64,000 nt of DNA from Actinomyces culturomici. Lineage in GTDB: Bacteria; Actinomycetota; Actinomycetes; Actinomycetales; Actinomycetaceae. Positions 1-8,406 of the stretch are shown piece by piece. The notes beneath the pieces are model-generated. The model worked only from the letters and a program-made list of their open reading frames with translations. It had not been told where the DNA came from and ran no database searches. The stretch lies in the NCBI RefSeq assembly GCF_900499005.1, contig NZ_LS991317.1, positions 459,696 to 523,695 of the forward strand, given 5' to 3'. Position 1 is the stretch's first letter. Every line of letters starts with the position of its first letter. A program made the translations under genes and the position numbers.

Positions 1-46
1 CCTTAGTCTCGTGGGCTCGTAGCTGTGTATACGACACGGCCCCCCC
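1..46. other. Residual Illumina Nextera adapter at contig end
   Basis: The first bases read CCTTA followed by GTCTCGTGGGCTCG and then a slightly altered copy of the Tn5 mosaic end (TGTGTATA followed by a GA..ACA-like run). From memory, this is the order of the Nextera read-2 adapter, and the five bases before it match the end of the i7 index of oligo N701. Scattered mismatches look like low-quality read ends. A C homopolymer follows. This is not genomic sequence in my reading. Confidence 0.85.
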
Positions 47-175
47 CCCACCCGGTCGGCCCCCGCGCCCGCCCATCCGGCGCTCGGACCCGTCCCCTCC
101 CCGGGCCGCGCGGCGGCCCGGGGAGGGGACGGGTCCGAGCGCCGGATGGGCGGGCGCGGGAGCCGACCGGGTGGG
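47..175. repeat. 63-bp inverted repeat next to the adapter, probable artefact
   Basis: Positions 47-109 and 113-175 are reverse complements with a single mismatch (61/161) around a 3-base centre. Such length and perfection directly beside adapter sequence suggests a snap-back or chimeric library molecule, the right arm being the true upstream DNA of the gene at 241. If it were real it would be an extreme hairpin. Between 176 and 240 I see no further feature. Confidence 0.75.
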
Positions 176-240
176 TGCGGGCGGGCGCCTGCGAAGTGGT
201 CGCACCCGGCGCGTCGGGGATGCCCCCGTAGACTGCCGCT

Positions 241-975
241 ATGACCGCGACTCTTCAGCTTCCCGTCCGTCCCCGCGTCGACGCCGTCATCCAGTGCGCG
301 ATGGCCGAGGAGGCGGCGCCCGTCCTCGCTCTCCTCTCCTCGCCGTCCTCCGCGGAGGTCCGCATCGGTGACGCCTGGGAGCAGTCCTTCGTCCTCGGGT
401 CGATCGACGGGCGCGACGTCCTCGTCGTCACCTCCGGGATCGGACTCGCGAACTCCGCGTCCGCGACGGCGCGGGCGCTCGCCCTCGTCGATGCGCCCCT
501 CGTCATCGCCGCGGGGACGACCGGCGGGCTCGCGCGCGACATCGAGGTCGGGGAGATCGGCGCGGGCATCGCGACGATCTACGGCGCGGCCGACGCGACG
601 GCCTTCGGGTACGCGATGGGGCAGGTGCCGCGCATGCCCGTCGACTACCGGTCCTCGGATGCGGTCATCGCGAAGCTCGCGGCGCTCGCGGACGGGATCG
701 AGTATCCGGTGAAGGCAGGGCGGGTCGTGTCCTCGGACTCCTTCATCACCGCGCCGCTCGCCGAACCGATGCGCGAACGCTTCCCCGACGCGATCGCCGC
801 GGACATGGAGACCTGCGCGATGGCGCAGGTCGCGTGGTCCTCCGGCGTCGACTGGGTGAGCCTGCGGGCCGTCTCGGACCTCTGCGGGCCGGCCGCCGAT
901 CAGGACTTCCACATGGACTCCGACGAGGCCGCCGCCCACTCGGCCCTCGCCGTCCGCGCGTTCCTCGCGCTCTGA
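241..975 (+). CDS. mtnN: 5'-methylthioadenosine/S-adenosylhomocysteine nucleosidase
   Basis: This 244-residue protein hydrolyses methylthioadenosine and S-adenosylhomocysteine to adenine plus the thioribose or homocysteine sugar, in methionine salvage and quorum-signal precursor turnover. The fold signatures are visible in order: AMAEEA near the N-terminus (catalytic Glu region), TSGIGLANS, AGTTGGLA, SSDSFI, ADMETCAMAQVA (the nucleoside-contacting Met-Glu) and LRAVSDL (catalytic Asp). Length is normal for the family. It lies 11 bases before a phosphatase gene in the same direction and is probably co-transcribed with it. The assignment is firm at family level; preference between substrates cannot be read from sequence. 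Confidence 0.9.
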   Translation: MTATLQLPVRPRVDAVIQCAMAEEAAPVLALLSSPSSAEVRIGDAWEQSFVLGSIDGRDVLVVTSGIGLANSASATARALALVDAPLVIAAGTTGGLARDIEVGEIGAGIATIYGAADATAFGYAMGQVPRMPVDYRSSDAVIAKLAALADGIEYPVKAGRVVSSDSFITAPLAEPMRERFPDAIAADMETCAMAQVAWSSGVDWVSLRAVSDLCGPAADQDFHMDSDEAAAHSALAVRAFLAL

Positions 976-986
976 GAGGGGCGGGC

Positions 987-1475
987 GTGACGCGAGTCCT
1001 CATGGTGTGCACCGGCAACATCTGCCGGTCGACGATGGCCCATCAACTCCTCGACGAGGCCGTCCGCGAGGCGGGCCTCGCCGACGAGATCGAGGTCGAC
1101 TCGGCGGGGGTCTCCGACGAGGAGGAGGGCAACCCCATCGACGTCCGCGCCGCGCGCGTCCTGCGCGACGCCGGGCACGGCGTCCCCGATCATCGGGCGC
1201 GCCAGGTCCGAGCGTCCGAATTGGCGGACTGGGACCTCGTCCTCGCGATGACGGCCCGGCATCTCGCGGCGCTGCGGCGCCTGCGCGACCGGGCGGGGCT
1301 GAGCGAGGGCGAGGGGCCGGAGATCCGGCTCTTCCGCGACTTCGACCCCCAGGCCGGGCCCGGGGACACGGATCTTCCCGACCCCTGGTACGGGGGCCAT
1401 CAGGACTTCCTCGACGCGCTCGAGGTCATCGAGCGGTCGACGCCGTCCGTCCTCGCCCGCGCCCGGGAGCTCTGA
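987..1475 (+). CDS. Low-molecular-weight protein tyrosine phosphatase
   Basis: A 162-residue cytoplasmic phosphatase. The catalytic loop CTGNICRS (C-x5-R-S) is at residues 8-15 and the general-acid motif DPWYG lies near residue 130, both as in LMW-PTPs and Wzb/PtpA proteins. The GTG at 987 is chosen because the P-loop must sit about eight residues from the N-terminus; a longer frame opens within mtnN but would put the loop internally. No kinase or capsule genes are adjacent, so the target is unknown. Confidence 0.88.
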   Translation: MTRVLMVCTGNICRSTMAHQLLDEAVREAGLADEIEVDSAGVSDEEEGNPIDVRAARVLRDAGHGVPDHRARQVRASELADWDLVLAMTARHLAALRRLRDRAGLSEGEGPEIRLFRDFDPQAGPGDTDLPDPWYGGHQDFLDALEVIERSTPSVLARAREL

Positions 1476-1497
1476 CCCGAGAGTCCGGACCGCTCCT

Positions 1498-1617
1498 GCA
1501 GAAACGCACACAGTTTCGCACCCGCCCCTCGAGGCGAATCCTCCTGACCAGGTCATTCGTCGGCATGGTCGTCGGTACGGGCTCCGAGAGAGTCGAAACT
1601 GTGTGCGTTCTTGCGGG
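1498..1617. repeat. REP/MITE-like element, copy 1
   Basis: Terminal inverted repeats of about 21 bp with core AACGCACACAGTTTC (1498-1518 and, inverted, 1594-1617) enclose about 75 bp. The same termini recur at 28371-28500. This copy sits between the convergent phosphatase and MFS genes. The interiors of the two copies are not obviously alike, so only the ends define the family. It is not a normal terminator because the loop is too long. Confidence 0.7.
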
Positions 1618-1656
1618 TTTTCGAAGCTTCCGTACGCATCCGATGGGTCGGGACGC

Positions 1657-3015
1657 TCAGACGAGCGCCGTCGCCCTCGTCTCCCGCAGCAGGAGGCCGG
1701 AGGCCGCCGCGATGAGGAAGGACCCGGCGAACACCCAGAAGACGACGCCGGTCGAGACGTGCGCGAGGAGGGCCGGCACCGCGAGCGGCGCCGCGATCGA
1801 GGCGAGGCGCCCGAATCCGGCGGCCCAGCCCGAGCCGGTCGCGCGGATCGCGGTCGGGTAGACCTCCGGGGTGACGGCGTAGACCGCGCCCCAGGCGCCG
1901 AGCGCGAAGAAGGAGAGGACGCATCCGGCGGCGATGATGCCGGCCGGGCTCGAGACCTCGGAGAACCAGAAGGCGCCGAGGGCCGCGCCCGCGAGGAAGA
2001 CGACGAGCGTCCGACGGCGTCCCCAGACCTCGATGAGCCAGGCGGCGACGAGGTACCCGGGGATCTGCGCGAGCGTGATGATGAGCGTGTACCCGAAGGA
2101 CTTCGGCAGGTCGATGCCGTCCTTGACGAGGAGTCCGGGCAGCCAGATGAACGCCCCGTAGTAGGCGAAGTTGAGGAAGAACCACACGCCCCACAGGCCG
2201 ATCGTCCGCGCAAGGAAGACCGGGTGGAAGAGGGCGGCGACGCCCGTATCGGCGACCGCGAGCTCGGCCTCGGCGCGCCCGGCGTCGGGGAGTGGCCCGG
2301 CGTCGGGGAGTGGCCCGTCGGACGCGGTGGCGGCTCGTCCGAGCGGGCGGCCCGCCTCGAAGACGGCGACGGCGGCCTCGGCCTCGGCCTCGCGCCCCTT
2401 CTCCTCGAGGAAGCGGACGGACTCGGGGATCGAGCGGCGGACGTAGAGGGCGTAGAGCGCGGGGAGGGCGCCGAGCGCGAGGGCCCAGCGCCAGCCGCCC
2501 GCTGAGGGGACGACGAAGTAGCCGATGAGGGCGGCGAGGAGCCAGCCGAGGGCCCAGAACGCCTCAAGGAGGACGATGATCCGCCCGCGGATCGCGGCGG
2601 GCGCGAACTCGGAGACGAGGGTCGAGGCGACGGGCAGCTCGGACCCGAGGCCGAGCCCGACGATGAAGCGGAAGAGGAGGAGGATCCCCAGCGAGGTCGA
2701 CAGGGCGGACGCCCCCGTCGCGACGCCGAAGAAGAGGAGCGAGAGGGCGAAGACCTGCTTGCGGCCGAGACGGTCGGCGATGAGTCCGCCGAAGGTCGCG
2801 CCGAGGGCCATGCCCGCCATGCCGGTCGAGGCGATGAGCCCGGACTGGCCGGGGGTCAGCTCCCACTCCTTGGCGAGGGCGGCGATGACGAAGGAGATGA
2901 GGCCGACGTCCATCGCGTCGAGGGCCCATCCGATGCCGGACCCGATGACGAGTCGGCGGTGCGCGGTGTTGAAGGGAAGGGTGTCGAGGCGCCGATTGCG
3001 CGCTGCGGTGACCAT
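1657..3015 (-). CDS. MFS transporter, sugar/organic-acid (NiaP/AAHS-like) type
   Basis: A 452-residue, 12-helix major facilitator protein. The early region has GWALDAMDVGLISF, as in the NiaP/aromatic-acid symporter group, followed by the loop signature GGLIADRLGRKQ between helices 2 and 3. The central cytoplasmic loop contains a perfect in-frame duplication (PLPDAG twice), made by an 18-bp tandem repeat around 2281-2317. The ATG at 3015 begins a basic N-terminus before helix 1. Substrate is not predictable; nicotinate, an aromatic acid or a sugar acid are possible. It is 9 bases downstream of another MFS gene and probably shares its transcript. Confidence 0.8.
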   Translation of the reverse strand: MVTAARNRRLDTLPFNTAHRRLVIGSGIGWALDAMDVGLISFVIAALAKEWELTPGQSGLIASTGMAGMALGATFGGLIADRLGRKQVFALSLLFFGVATGASALSTSLGILLLFRFIVGLGLGSELPVASTLVSEFAPAAIRGRIIVLLEAFWALGWLLAALIGYFVVPSAGGWRWALALGALPALYALYVRRSIPESVRFLEEKGREAEAEAAVAVFEAGRPLGRAATASDGPLPDAGPLPDAGRAEAELAVADTGVAALFHPVFLARTIGLWGVWFFLNFAYYGAFIWLPGLLVKDGIDLPKSFGYTLIITLAQIPGYLVAAWLIEVWGRRRTLVVFLAGAALGAFWFSEVSSPAGIIAAGCVLSFFALGAWGAVYAVTPEVYPTAIRATGSGWAAGFGRLASIAAPLAVPALLAHVSTGVVFWVFAGSFLIAAASGLLLRETRATALV

Positions 3016-3024
3016 ATGGGCACC

Positions 3025-4404
3025 TTATGGCATCGGCTCGGGCTCGCTCGATGCGGACTCGTATGGAGAGACGGCGCGCATCGCGAGGACTTCCCGGCCG
3101 GGCTCGGCGAGGAACGAGGCGACGGTGAACGCGAAGGCCGCGAGCCCGGTGACGATGAAGATCGCCTCGAAGGGCACTCGGTCGGCGAGCGGCCCGAGGA
3201 CGACCATGCCGGCGGGCATCCCGAGGACGGCGACGATGTTCGTCACGGAGAAGACACGGCCCATGAATTCGGGCTCGACGCTCGTCTGGAGGAGCGTCAT
3301 GACGGGCGCGGAGAAGAAGGGGATCGCGACGGCGACGCCGAAGGAGAGGGCGAAGGTCGCCCACAGCCCTCCGGTCCGGCCGAGCAGCGGCGTGAGGCCG
3401 AAGGCCGCGGAGACGAGACCGAAGCTCAGGCACGACCACAGGAGCATCCGCGACTGGTTCCCCTTCACGGCGACGGTCGCGATGAGTGCGCCGCCGACGA
3501 GCATGCCCGCGGAGAAGGCGGCCTCGGAGATCGAGAGCGGCCAGACGGCGTCGGAGAAGGTGCGGGCGATGAAGAGGGGGATGAGGAAGCTCGGGGCGAC
3601 GACGAGCGTGAAGATCACCGTGTAGAGGACCATGAGCCACGCGATGGTCCGGTGCCCGAGGACGTAGCGGAGCCCGTCGACGAGGTCGCGGGTGAGGGAG
3701 GTGCCGGTCGCGTCGCCGCTGCGCACGGTCGCGACGGGGATCGTGAGGACGATGCCGACGCCGATGAGGGCGGTGACGACGTCGATGCCGAAGGTGGGGA
3801 CGAGCCCGCCCCACGCGTAGACGGCGCCCGCGACGACGGGGGAGAGGAGCGCCATCGCCGAGTTGATCGTCTGGTTGATCCCGTTGACGCGCATGAGGGC
3901 GTCGGCGGGCGCGAGCTGGGGGAGGAGCGCCGCGACGGCCGGCTGCTGGAAGCCCTGCCCGATCGAGCGGGCGGCGACGGCGACGAGGATGAGCCAGAGC
4001 GACGCGTCCCCGAAGGTCATTGCGAGCGCGAGCCCCAGAGTGACGAGGGCGATCGCCGTGTCGGAGACGACGATGACGGTCCGCCGGTTCATCCGGTCGG
4101 CGAGCGCCCCGCCGAACAGGGAGACGAGCGCCTGCGGGACGAAGGCGACGAGCGAGTAGAGCATGATCACCCACCCCGCCTTGAGGACGAGGGTGAGGTG
4201 CCACATTATCGCGAACTGGACGATGCTCGAGCCGAAGAGGGAGATCGCCTGCGCCCCGAGGAACAGGCCGACGCGCCGCTTCCAATCGGGGTCGGGCGCC
4301 CCGGGGTCCGGGGTCGCCGGGTCCGGGGCCGCCGGTCCGTCCGGCGTCCGCGGGCCGTTCGGCGGTTCGTCGATCGACGAGGGCGGGGCGGGGTGCTCGC
4401 TCAT
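3025..4404 (-). CDS. MFS efflux transporter (DHA3-like)
   Basis: A 459-residue membrane protein with a cytoplasmic N-terminus rich in Pro and Asp (repeated PDP units, residues about 15-40), then a helix beginning LFLGAQAISLFGSSIVQ and the MFS loop signature GGALADRMNRR. The layout resembles DHA3-type macrolide and siderophore exporters. ATG at 4404 is the only plausible start. It is followed after 9 bases by the second MFS gene. Substrate unknown. Confidence 0.78.
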   Translation of the reverse strand: MSEHPAPPSSIDEPPNGPRTPDGPAAPDPATPDPGAPDPDWKRRVGLFLGAQAISLFGSSIVQFAIMWHLTLVLKAGWVIMLYSLVAFVPQALVSLFGGALADRMNRRTVIVVSDTAIALVTLGLALAMTFGDASLWLILVAVAARSIGQGFQQPAVAALLPQLAPADALMRVNGINQTINSAMALLSPVVAGAVYAWGGLVPTFGIDVVTALIGVGIVLTIPVATVRSGDATGTSLTRDLVDGLRYVLGHRTIAWLMVLYTVIFTLVVAPSFLIPLFIARTFSDAVWPLSISEAAFSAGMLVGGALIATVAVKGNQSRMLLWSCLSFGLVSAAFGLTPLLGRTGGLWATFALSFGVAVAIPFFSAPVMTLLQTSVEPEFMGRVFSVTNIVAVLGMPAGMVVLGPLADRVPFEAIFIVTGLAAFAFTVASFLAEPGREVLAMRAVSPYESASSEPEPMP

Positions 4405-4455
4405 GGGGTCACGGTAGCAACGCCGCCCGGGATGGGGCGCGACGCGACGTCGTTC

Positions 4456-5214
4456 TTAGCGCCGTGGGAAGAACCACGAGGAGATGCGGGTCCACACGGC
4501 GAGGGAGGAGATCGGCGCCAGGCGCGTGATCGCCTCGCCCCGCGTGTCGTCGTAGGCGAGTTCGTAGAGGCACTCGGGGACGGACAGGGTCGCGACGATG
4601 TCGCTCATCTCCCAGTCCTCATCCGCACGATCAATGCACTGGAGGACCGATACCACCCACGTGCGTTGCGCGAAGGAGAGCGTGAGGGGAGAGGGCCCGT
4701 CGGGCGCGCCGGGTGCGCCGCCGCGATCGGTGTCTGCGGCGATGCGGGCGAGGACGCTCTCGAGGCGATCGACATCGCCTCGGTCGATGAGTTCGACGAC
4801 CTCTCCCGGCAGTATGAGATGGCCGAAGTCGATGGACTCGCGGGGTCGAAGATCGAGCAGTGGCAGCGTCAACGAGGGCGTGTCGCAGGGGTCGACCTCG
4901 TGGAGGCGGAAGGCATCGCCCTCGATGAGGACGCCGGTGACGCGTTCCTCCCCGATCCACGACTCCGTCTGCCGCCCGCCACCGGCGTGCATGACGGCGC
5001 CCGCGAAACGGCGTCGTGCGGTCGAGAGGCCTTCGAGGATGGGCGCGCACTCGGGGGTTGGGCCGTCCTCGTCGAGCATTCCCGCCTTCCGCAAGGGGCG
5101 CGCGCGCCGATGCGCGGCGGGAAGCGCGCCCTGGCAGACGGCGGTGAGGATCGTGTATTCGGCCTCGTCGAGGACGAGGACCGGGGCGCTGCCCTTCCTG
5201 TCGATCGATGCCAT
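4456..5214 (-). CDS. Uncharacterised protein of a type VII secretion-like cluster
   Basis: A 252-residue soluble protein that I cannot name. The N-terminal stretch PVLVLDEAEYTILTAVCQG recalls the first strand and helix of EspG-type chaperones of ESX systems, but similarity is weak. The C-terminus ends in basic residues. The ATG at 5214 overlaps the upstream stop by one base (TGATG), indicating translational coupling, whereas the longer open frame to 5964 has no coding character. Function would follow from its neighbours: a LpqN-like protein and a glycine-zipper protein. Confidence 0.5.
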   Translation of the reverse strand: MASIDRKGSAPVLVLDEAEYTILTAVCQGALPAAHRRARPLRKAGMLDEDGPTPECAPILEGLSTARRRFAGAVMHAGGGRQTESWIGEERVTGVLIEGDAFRLHEVDPCDTPSLTLPLLDLRPRESIDFGHLILPGEVVELIDRGDVDRLESVLARIAADTDRGGAPGAPDGPSPLTLSFAQRTWVVSVLQCIDRADEDWEMSDIVATLSVPECLYELAYDDTRGEAITRLAPISSLAVWTRISSWFFPRR

Positions 5215-6272
5215 CAGATCGCCTCCGCGGTGTTGAGAATGTCGATGAAGCCCTCGTAGCGGTCGTCGAAATCGCGCGTCGGGCAGGTGAAGGTCGCGGA
5301 AAGGCCGAGTCGGGCGCCGGGGCGATCGGGGTGGGGGATGGTCCAGGTCCATTGGAGGGTCGTGAGCGAGCGCTCGTCGATGACACACAGGCCGGTGCGC
5401 ACGAGCGTCGCATCCGACAGGCCGTTCCAGCGGCCGATGTCGATGATCTGGAAGCCGGGTATCGCTTCGAGCGTTCGTGTTGTGAGCGCCGACTGCCATT
5501 CCTCGTCGAGAGTGCTCTCCGGGAGTTCTTCGACGGTGATGACGAGGGTGTCGGTCCAGCCGGGGTCCGCGTCGGCTCGCGGCAGGGCGAGGGCGAGGTC
5601 GATGGACGAGCCGAAGGGCGGTGACGGGAGTGGGAGGGGCTGAGAAGCTCGCGTCTCCTGCTCGTCGGTCGTCGTGCCGGCGGCCGATTGGATGAGGAGG
5701 GCGTCGTTCGGTGCGTCGAGCTCCAGAATGGCGCCCCGGAATCGGCGGGTGCGTGTGGCGGTCATCGAGTGATCCTCCTTGAGATCGCGTGCGTCCGATG
5801 AGGAGTGCGCGCCTTTCGCCTTCCTTGCCGTTGGGCCCGTGGTGTCGCGAGCGCGCCCAGCGCATGAGGCGGGCGCCAAGGCTCCTTCGGGTGTTGGAAT
5901 ATCGGCCGCCATCTGTGTGCGTCGGGCTGCGCGTCGGCGTTCGTGCCAGTAGGGGTCCGTCCAATTCGGCAGGCGGATCGGGAGCCAGTACACGACGAGG
6001 GCCACCAGGATGACGAGCAGTGAAACAGCGGTCAGAGTGTCAGTAAGAATCTCGGGTCCGCTGTTCTCTTCGACAATCGTGGTGACACCGACGAGGACGA
6101 GAAGGAGTGCCCAGGTTGGATGGAATGCGACGAGATCGGGCCGTCGCTTAGTAATCGACGGCCCCTCTCGGAAGGCGCGCCCGAGTCGAGTGTCGGTGAA
6201 CATGGCAAGCGCCCAGAGGATCCACGTCAATAGGGACCACACGAGGAAGACATAGGCCCAGAAAAGTCTCAT
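5214..6272 (-). CDS. Three-helix membrane domain joined to LpqN/DUF1795-like domain
   Basis: The 352-residue frame has two parts. Residues 1-100 carry three hydrophobic segments (about 3-25, 52-68, 78-97). After a low-complexity linker, residues 170-352 look like the LpqN/DcrB (DUF1795) fold, with the pattern DATLVRTGLCV followed by a strand-rich C-terminus. A strong internal ribosome site (5774-5780) stands 8 bases before an ATG at 5765, so the second domain may also be made alone (183 residues) or may be the only product. No stop separates the two. It is coupled to the downstream gene by TGATG. Confidence 0.5.
   Translation of the reverse strand: MRLFWAYVFLVWSLLTWILWALAMFTDTRLGRAFREGPSITKRRPDLVAFHPTWALLLVLVGVTTIVEENSGPEILTDTLTAVSLLVILVALVVYWLPIRLPNWTDPYWHERRRAARRTQMAADIPTPEGALAPASCAGRARDTTGPTARKAKGAHSSSDARDLKEDHSMTATRTRRFRGAILELDAPNDALLIQSAAGTTTDEQETRASQPLPLPSPPFGSSIDLALALPRADADPGWTDTLVITVEELPESTLDEEWQSALTTRTLEAIPGFQIIDIGRWNGLSDATLVRTGLCVIDERSLTTLQWTWTIPHPDRPGARLGLSATFTCPTRDFDDRYEGFIDILNTAEAI
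5774..5780 (-). promoter_or_regulatory. Strong internal Shine-Dalgarno (AAGGAGG)
   Basis: AAGGAGG lies 8 bases before the ATG at 5765 inside the reading frame that opens at 6272. It supports a second translation start producing only the LpqN-like domain. Confidence 0.6.
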
Positions 6273-6282
6273 CAGTCATCCC

Positions 6283-7422
6283 CTAATGGAACAGCTTCGA
6301 TATGAGCTTGCTCGCGCCATCGGCAAGGAGTCTGCCTCCCTCGCTTGCGGCCATTCCGCCGACGATTCCGCCGATGATACCGCCGACGGCGATGCCGACC
6401 GGCCCGCCCAGCGTGCCGATCGTCGCTCCAATCTGGGCGCCCGCCCAGGCACCCCCGTATCCAGCCGCGCCCTCGAGAAGCCCATGCGTCGCCGCTCGGG
6501 CCGCCTTCTCCCCGGTTCCCATGGAGGGGTTCGCCGAGTCCTTCTTCCACTGCTCGTACGCGGCGAGCCCTCCTTGGAGCACCGCCGCTCCCCGCCCGAC
6601 TTTCTCCAGAACGCCGCCGGCTTAGGACAGGCCCTTGCTGAGAGTGCGCGTCAAGGCCGTGGCGCGACCGGGGGCGGCCGTCCAGTTCTCCGCCTTCGTC
6701 ATGAGAACGAGCTTCTCCAGGCGCCCGAGGCTCGAAAGGCTCCGGAAGCGCCCACCGACATTGACTCCGTCGACCAGTGCGCCTGCCGGGAAGCGCGGCG
6801 CGAATCGCGACTTGGTCAGCCGCTTTAGCGTCCACGTTCCCGCGATCGCGAGCCGCTCGGCCCAGTCGGATGCGGTCGGGACATCGCGAGGCTCGCCGTG
6901 GAACCCGAGACTGTCGTCGAGCTTTCCGGCGATTCCGCGAATCGCGGTGCACGCGTCTTCGAAGTCCTCATGCGCATCGGCCTCGTCCATGCGGATGCGG
7001 TAGACGGATTCGTCAATGCTGTTGAACACCTCAACCCGGAAGGGATAAGCGTCGCTGTCCGGGTCGCTCGGAGGATGGATGTCATTGACCGTCGCGGTCA
7101 GCCCGGCGAGAGAAGCGCGAGTTCTCTCCGCCTCGAGGCGGAGCTTCACGGAGTAGAGGCGTCCTCCGAGGGCCTTGAGCGCACTGATCAGAGCATCGAC
7201 GTCGTTTCTCAGATCTTCAGCCGTCCGCATGAGCCTTCCGGCGTTGCGGACAATCGCCTCGGACGTCTCCCCGTCGGAGTCTTCGTCGATTTCCCGCCGT
7301 GTCCGCTCGACGTCCGTGCGCGCCTCATCGAAAGCGTTCCTGTACGCCTCGAGCTGAGAGGCCAGCCCCTCGGGGACCGAGGGCTCGGTGAGGATCGCGA
7401 CGTTGATCGATGTCATGGGCAC
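6283..7422 (-). pseudogene. Putative type VII-secreted glycine-zipper protein, split by TAA
   Basis: One 380-codon frame is interrupted by a TAA at 6622-6624. The first part (266 aa) is helical and LXG/WXG-like, rich in charged heptad-like segments. The second part (about 112 codons) begins AGGVLEKVG and holds a glycine zipper (AGAQIGATIGTLGG, GGIIGGIVGG) typical of membrane-inserting toxins. The two pieces are exactly in frame and no frameshift is needed, so a single AAA/AAG-to-TAA change would explain the break. A GTG at 6582 could restart the tail as a 99-residue protein. The family assignment is tentative; the interruption is seen directly. Confidence 0.6.
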
Positions 7423-7428
7423 GGTCTT

Positions 7429-7710
7429 TCAGAGGATCGGCGCCGAGCGGAGGTGCCCGACGATCCCCTCTTCGTGCGACTCGAAGTCCTCCGCGGTCAA
7501 CGTCAGGTTCGTCGAGAAGGCGCGGAGCGCCCTCGCCAGAGTCTTCGCCCGGTGGTCGAGTTCGACGAGGACTTGAGACAGAGGACCCGTGGAGCGTTCC
7601 ACGTCCACCGGCCGGGGTGCCGGGGAGCCCTCCACGGCATCGCCGGTCGCGGCCTCCCGAGGAGGGCTCAGATCTCGGCGGCGACGATCGCGTCGGCCCG
7701 GTCGCGGCAC
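7429..7710 (-). CDS. Small WXG100-like helical protein
   Basis: The C-terminal 55 residues form two helices (LSQVLVELDHRAKTLARAL; NLTLTAEDFESHE) resembling ESAT-6/WXG100 proteins, although no WXG motif is present. The 93-codon frame overlaps the kinase gene by 43 bases. More likely starts are GTG codons at 7608 or 7602, which would give 59 or 57 residues, but neither has a clear ribosome site. It directly precedes the LXG-like gene, an arrangement typical of secreted toxin clusters. Confidence 0.42.
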   Translation of the reverse strand: MPRPGRRDRRRRDLSPPREAATGDAVEGSPAPRPVDVERSTGPLSQVLVELDHRAKTLARALRAFSTNLTLTAEDFESHEEGIVGHLRSAPIL

Positions 7711-8393
7711 GCGGCGACGAGCTCGATGTTCGGCGCGTCGACCGTGCGGACCCAGTGGGCGGCGTCGGCGCGGTTGCGCCCGAAGGCCTCGTGGCGGGCG
7801 ATGAGGCGCCGGTAGACGTCCTCGACGGGGGTGTCGACGTGGACGAGCAGGTCGATGAACACGCGCGCATCGCGCCAGCCGGGAGCGTCGAGACCGAGGT
7901 AGTTCCCCTCCGTGATGACGATCCCCGTCTCCGGCAGAAGGATCGACGCGGCGACGGGCTCGTGCAGGTCGCGTCGGTAATCGGGGGCGAGGACGGGGCG
8001 ATCGGCCCTCTGGACCCGCTCGAGGAGGGCGGCGAAGCCCCAGACGTCGAAGGTGTCGGGCGCGCCCTTGCGGTCGTGCCGGTCGAGGTCGTCGAGCACC
8101 GCGTTCGACAGGTGGAAGCCGTCCATCGGGGCGAGGCCCGCGACCTCGACGTCGGCCGCGCCCTCGAGGATCTCGGCGATGAGGGCGGCGACGGTCGTCT
8201 TCCCGGTCCCGGGCGGGCCTGTGATCCCGAGGACCCGGATCTCCTCGCCGCGGGCGAGCCGGTGGAGGACGAGGTCGGCGACCTGCTGGGCGACCGAGAG
8301 CGAGGCGGAGGCGCGTTCGCCCGAGTGGGCGCGCGGCGCCTCGACCTCCGTCTCGTCGAATGCGGGGACGCCCTCGTCCTCGTCGATGCTCAT
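7668..8393 (-). CDS. P-loop nucleoside/sugar kinase, uridine kinase-like
   Basis: This 241-residue enzyme belongs to the uridine kinase/pantothenate kinase-like P-loop group. The Walker A motif GPPGTGKTT lies near residue 60, and MDGFHLSNAVLDD matches the substrate-binding DGF(H/Y) motif. A catalytic stretch ITEGNYLGLD follows, with a lid containing RRLIARHEAFGR. Relatives include the fructose-transport-associated kinase FrcK and YggC, whose substrates are poorly known. It is 13 bases downstream of a phosphoribosyltransferase gene, suggesting a shared transcript and possibly nucleoside salvage. Confidence 0.78.
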   Translation of the reverse strand: MSIDEDEGVPAFDETEVEAPRAHSGERASASLSVAQQVADLVLHRLARGEEIRVLGITGPPGTGKTTVAALIAEILEGAADVEVAGLAPMDGFHLSNAVLDDLDRHDRKGAPDTFDVWGFAALLERVQRADRPVLAPDYRRDLHEPVAASILLPETGIVITEGNYLGLDAPGWRDARVFIDLLVHVDTPVEDVYRRLIARHEAFGRNRADAAHWVRTVDAPNIELVAACRDRADAIVAAEI

Positions 8394-8406
8394 GGGAGGG
8401 AGCGGC

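Noticed and set aside
47-175. Giant hairpin as a transcription terminator or origin
   Set aside because: It directly adjoins adapter sequence and is nearly perfect over 63 bp, which fits a library artefact better.
2281-2317. Minisatellite or CRISPR-like repeat
   Set aside because: Only two 18-bp units, inside the MFS coding region and in frame; no spacer array exists in the window.
2959-5259. 766-residue plus-strand open frame
   Set aside because: It is antisense to two MFS genes and a hypothetical gene; composition is Arg/Gly/Asp/Glu-rich with no domain, typical of GC-rich shadow frames.
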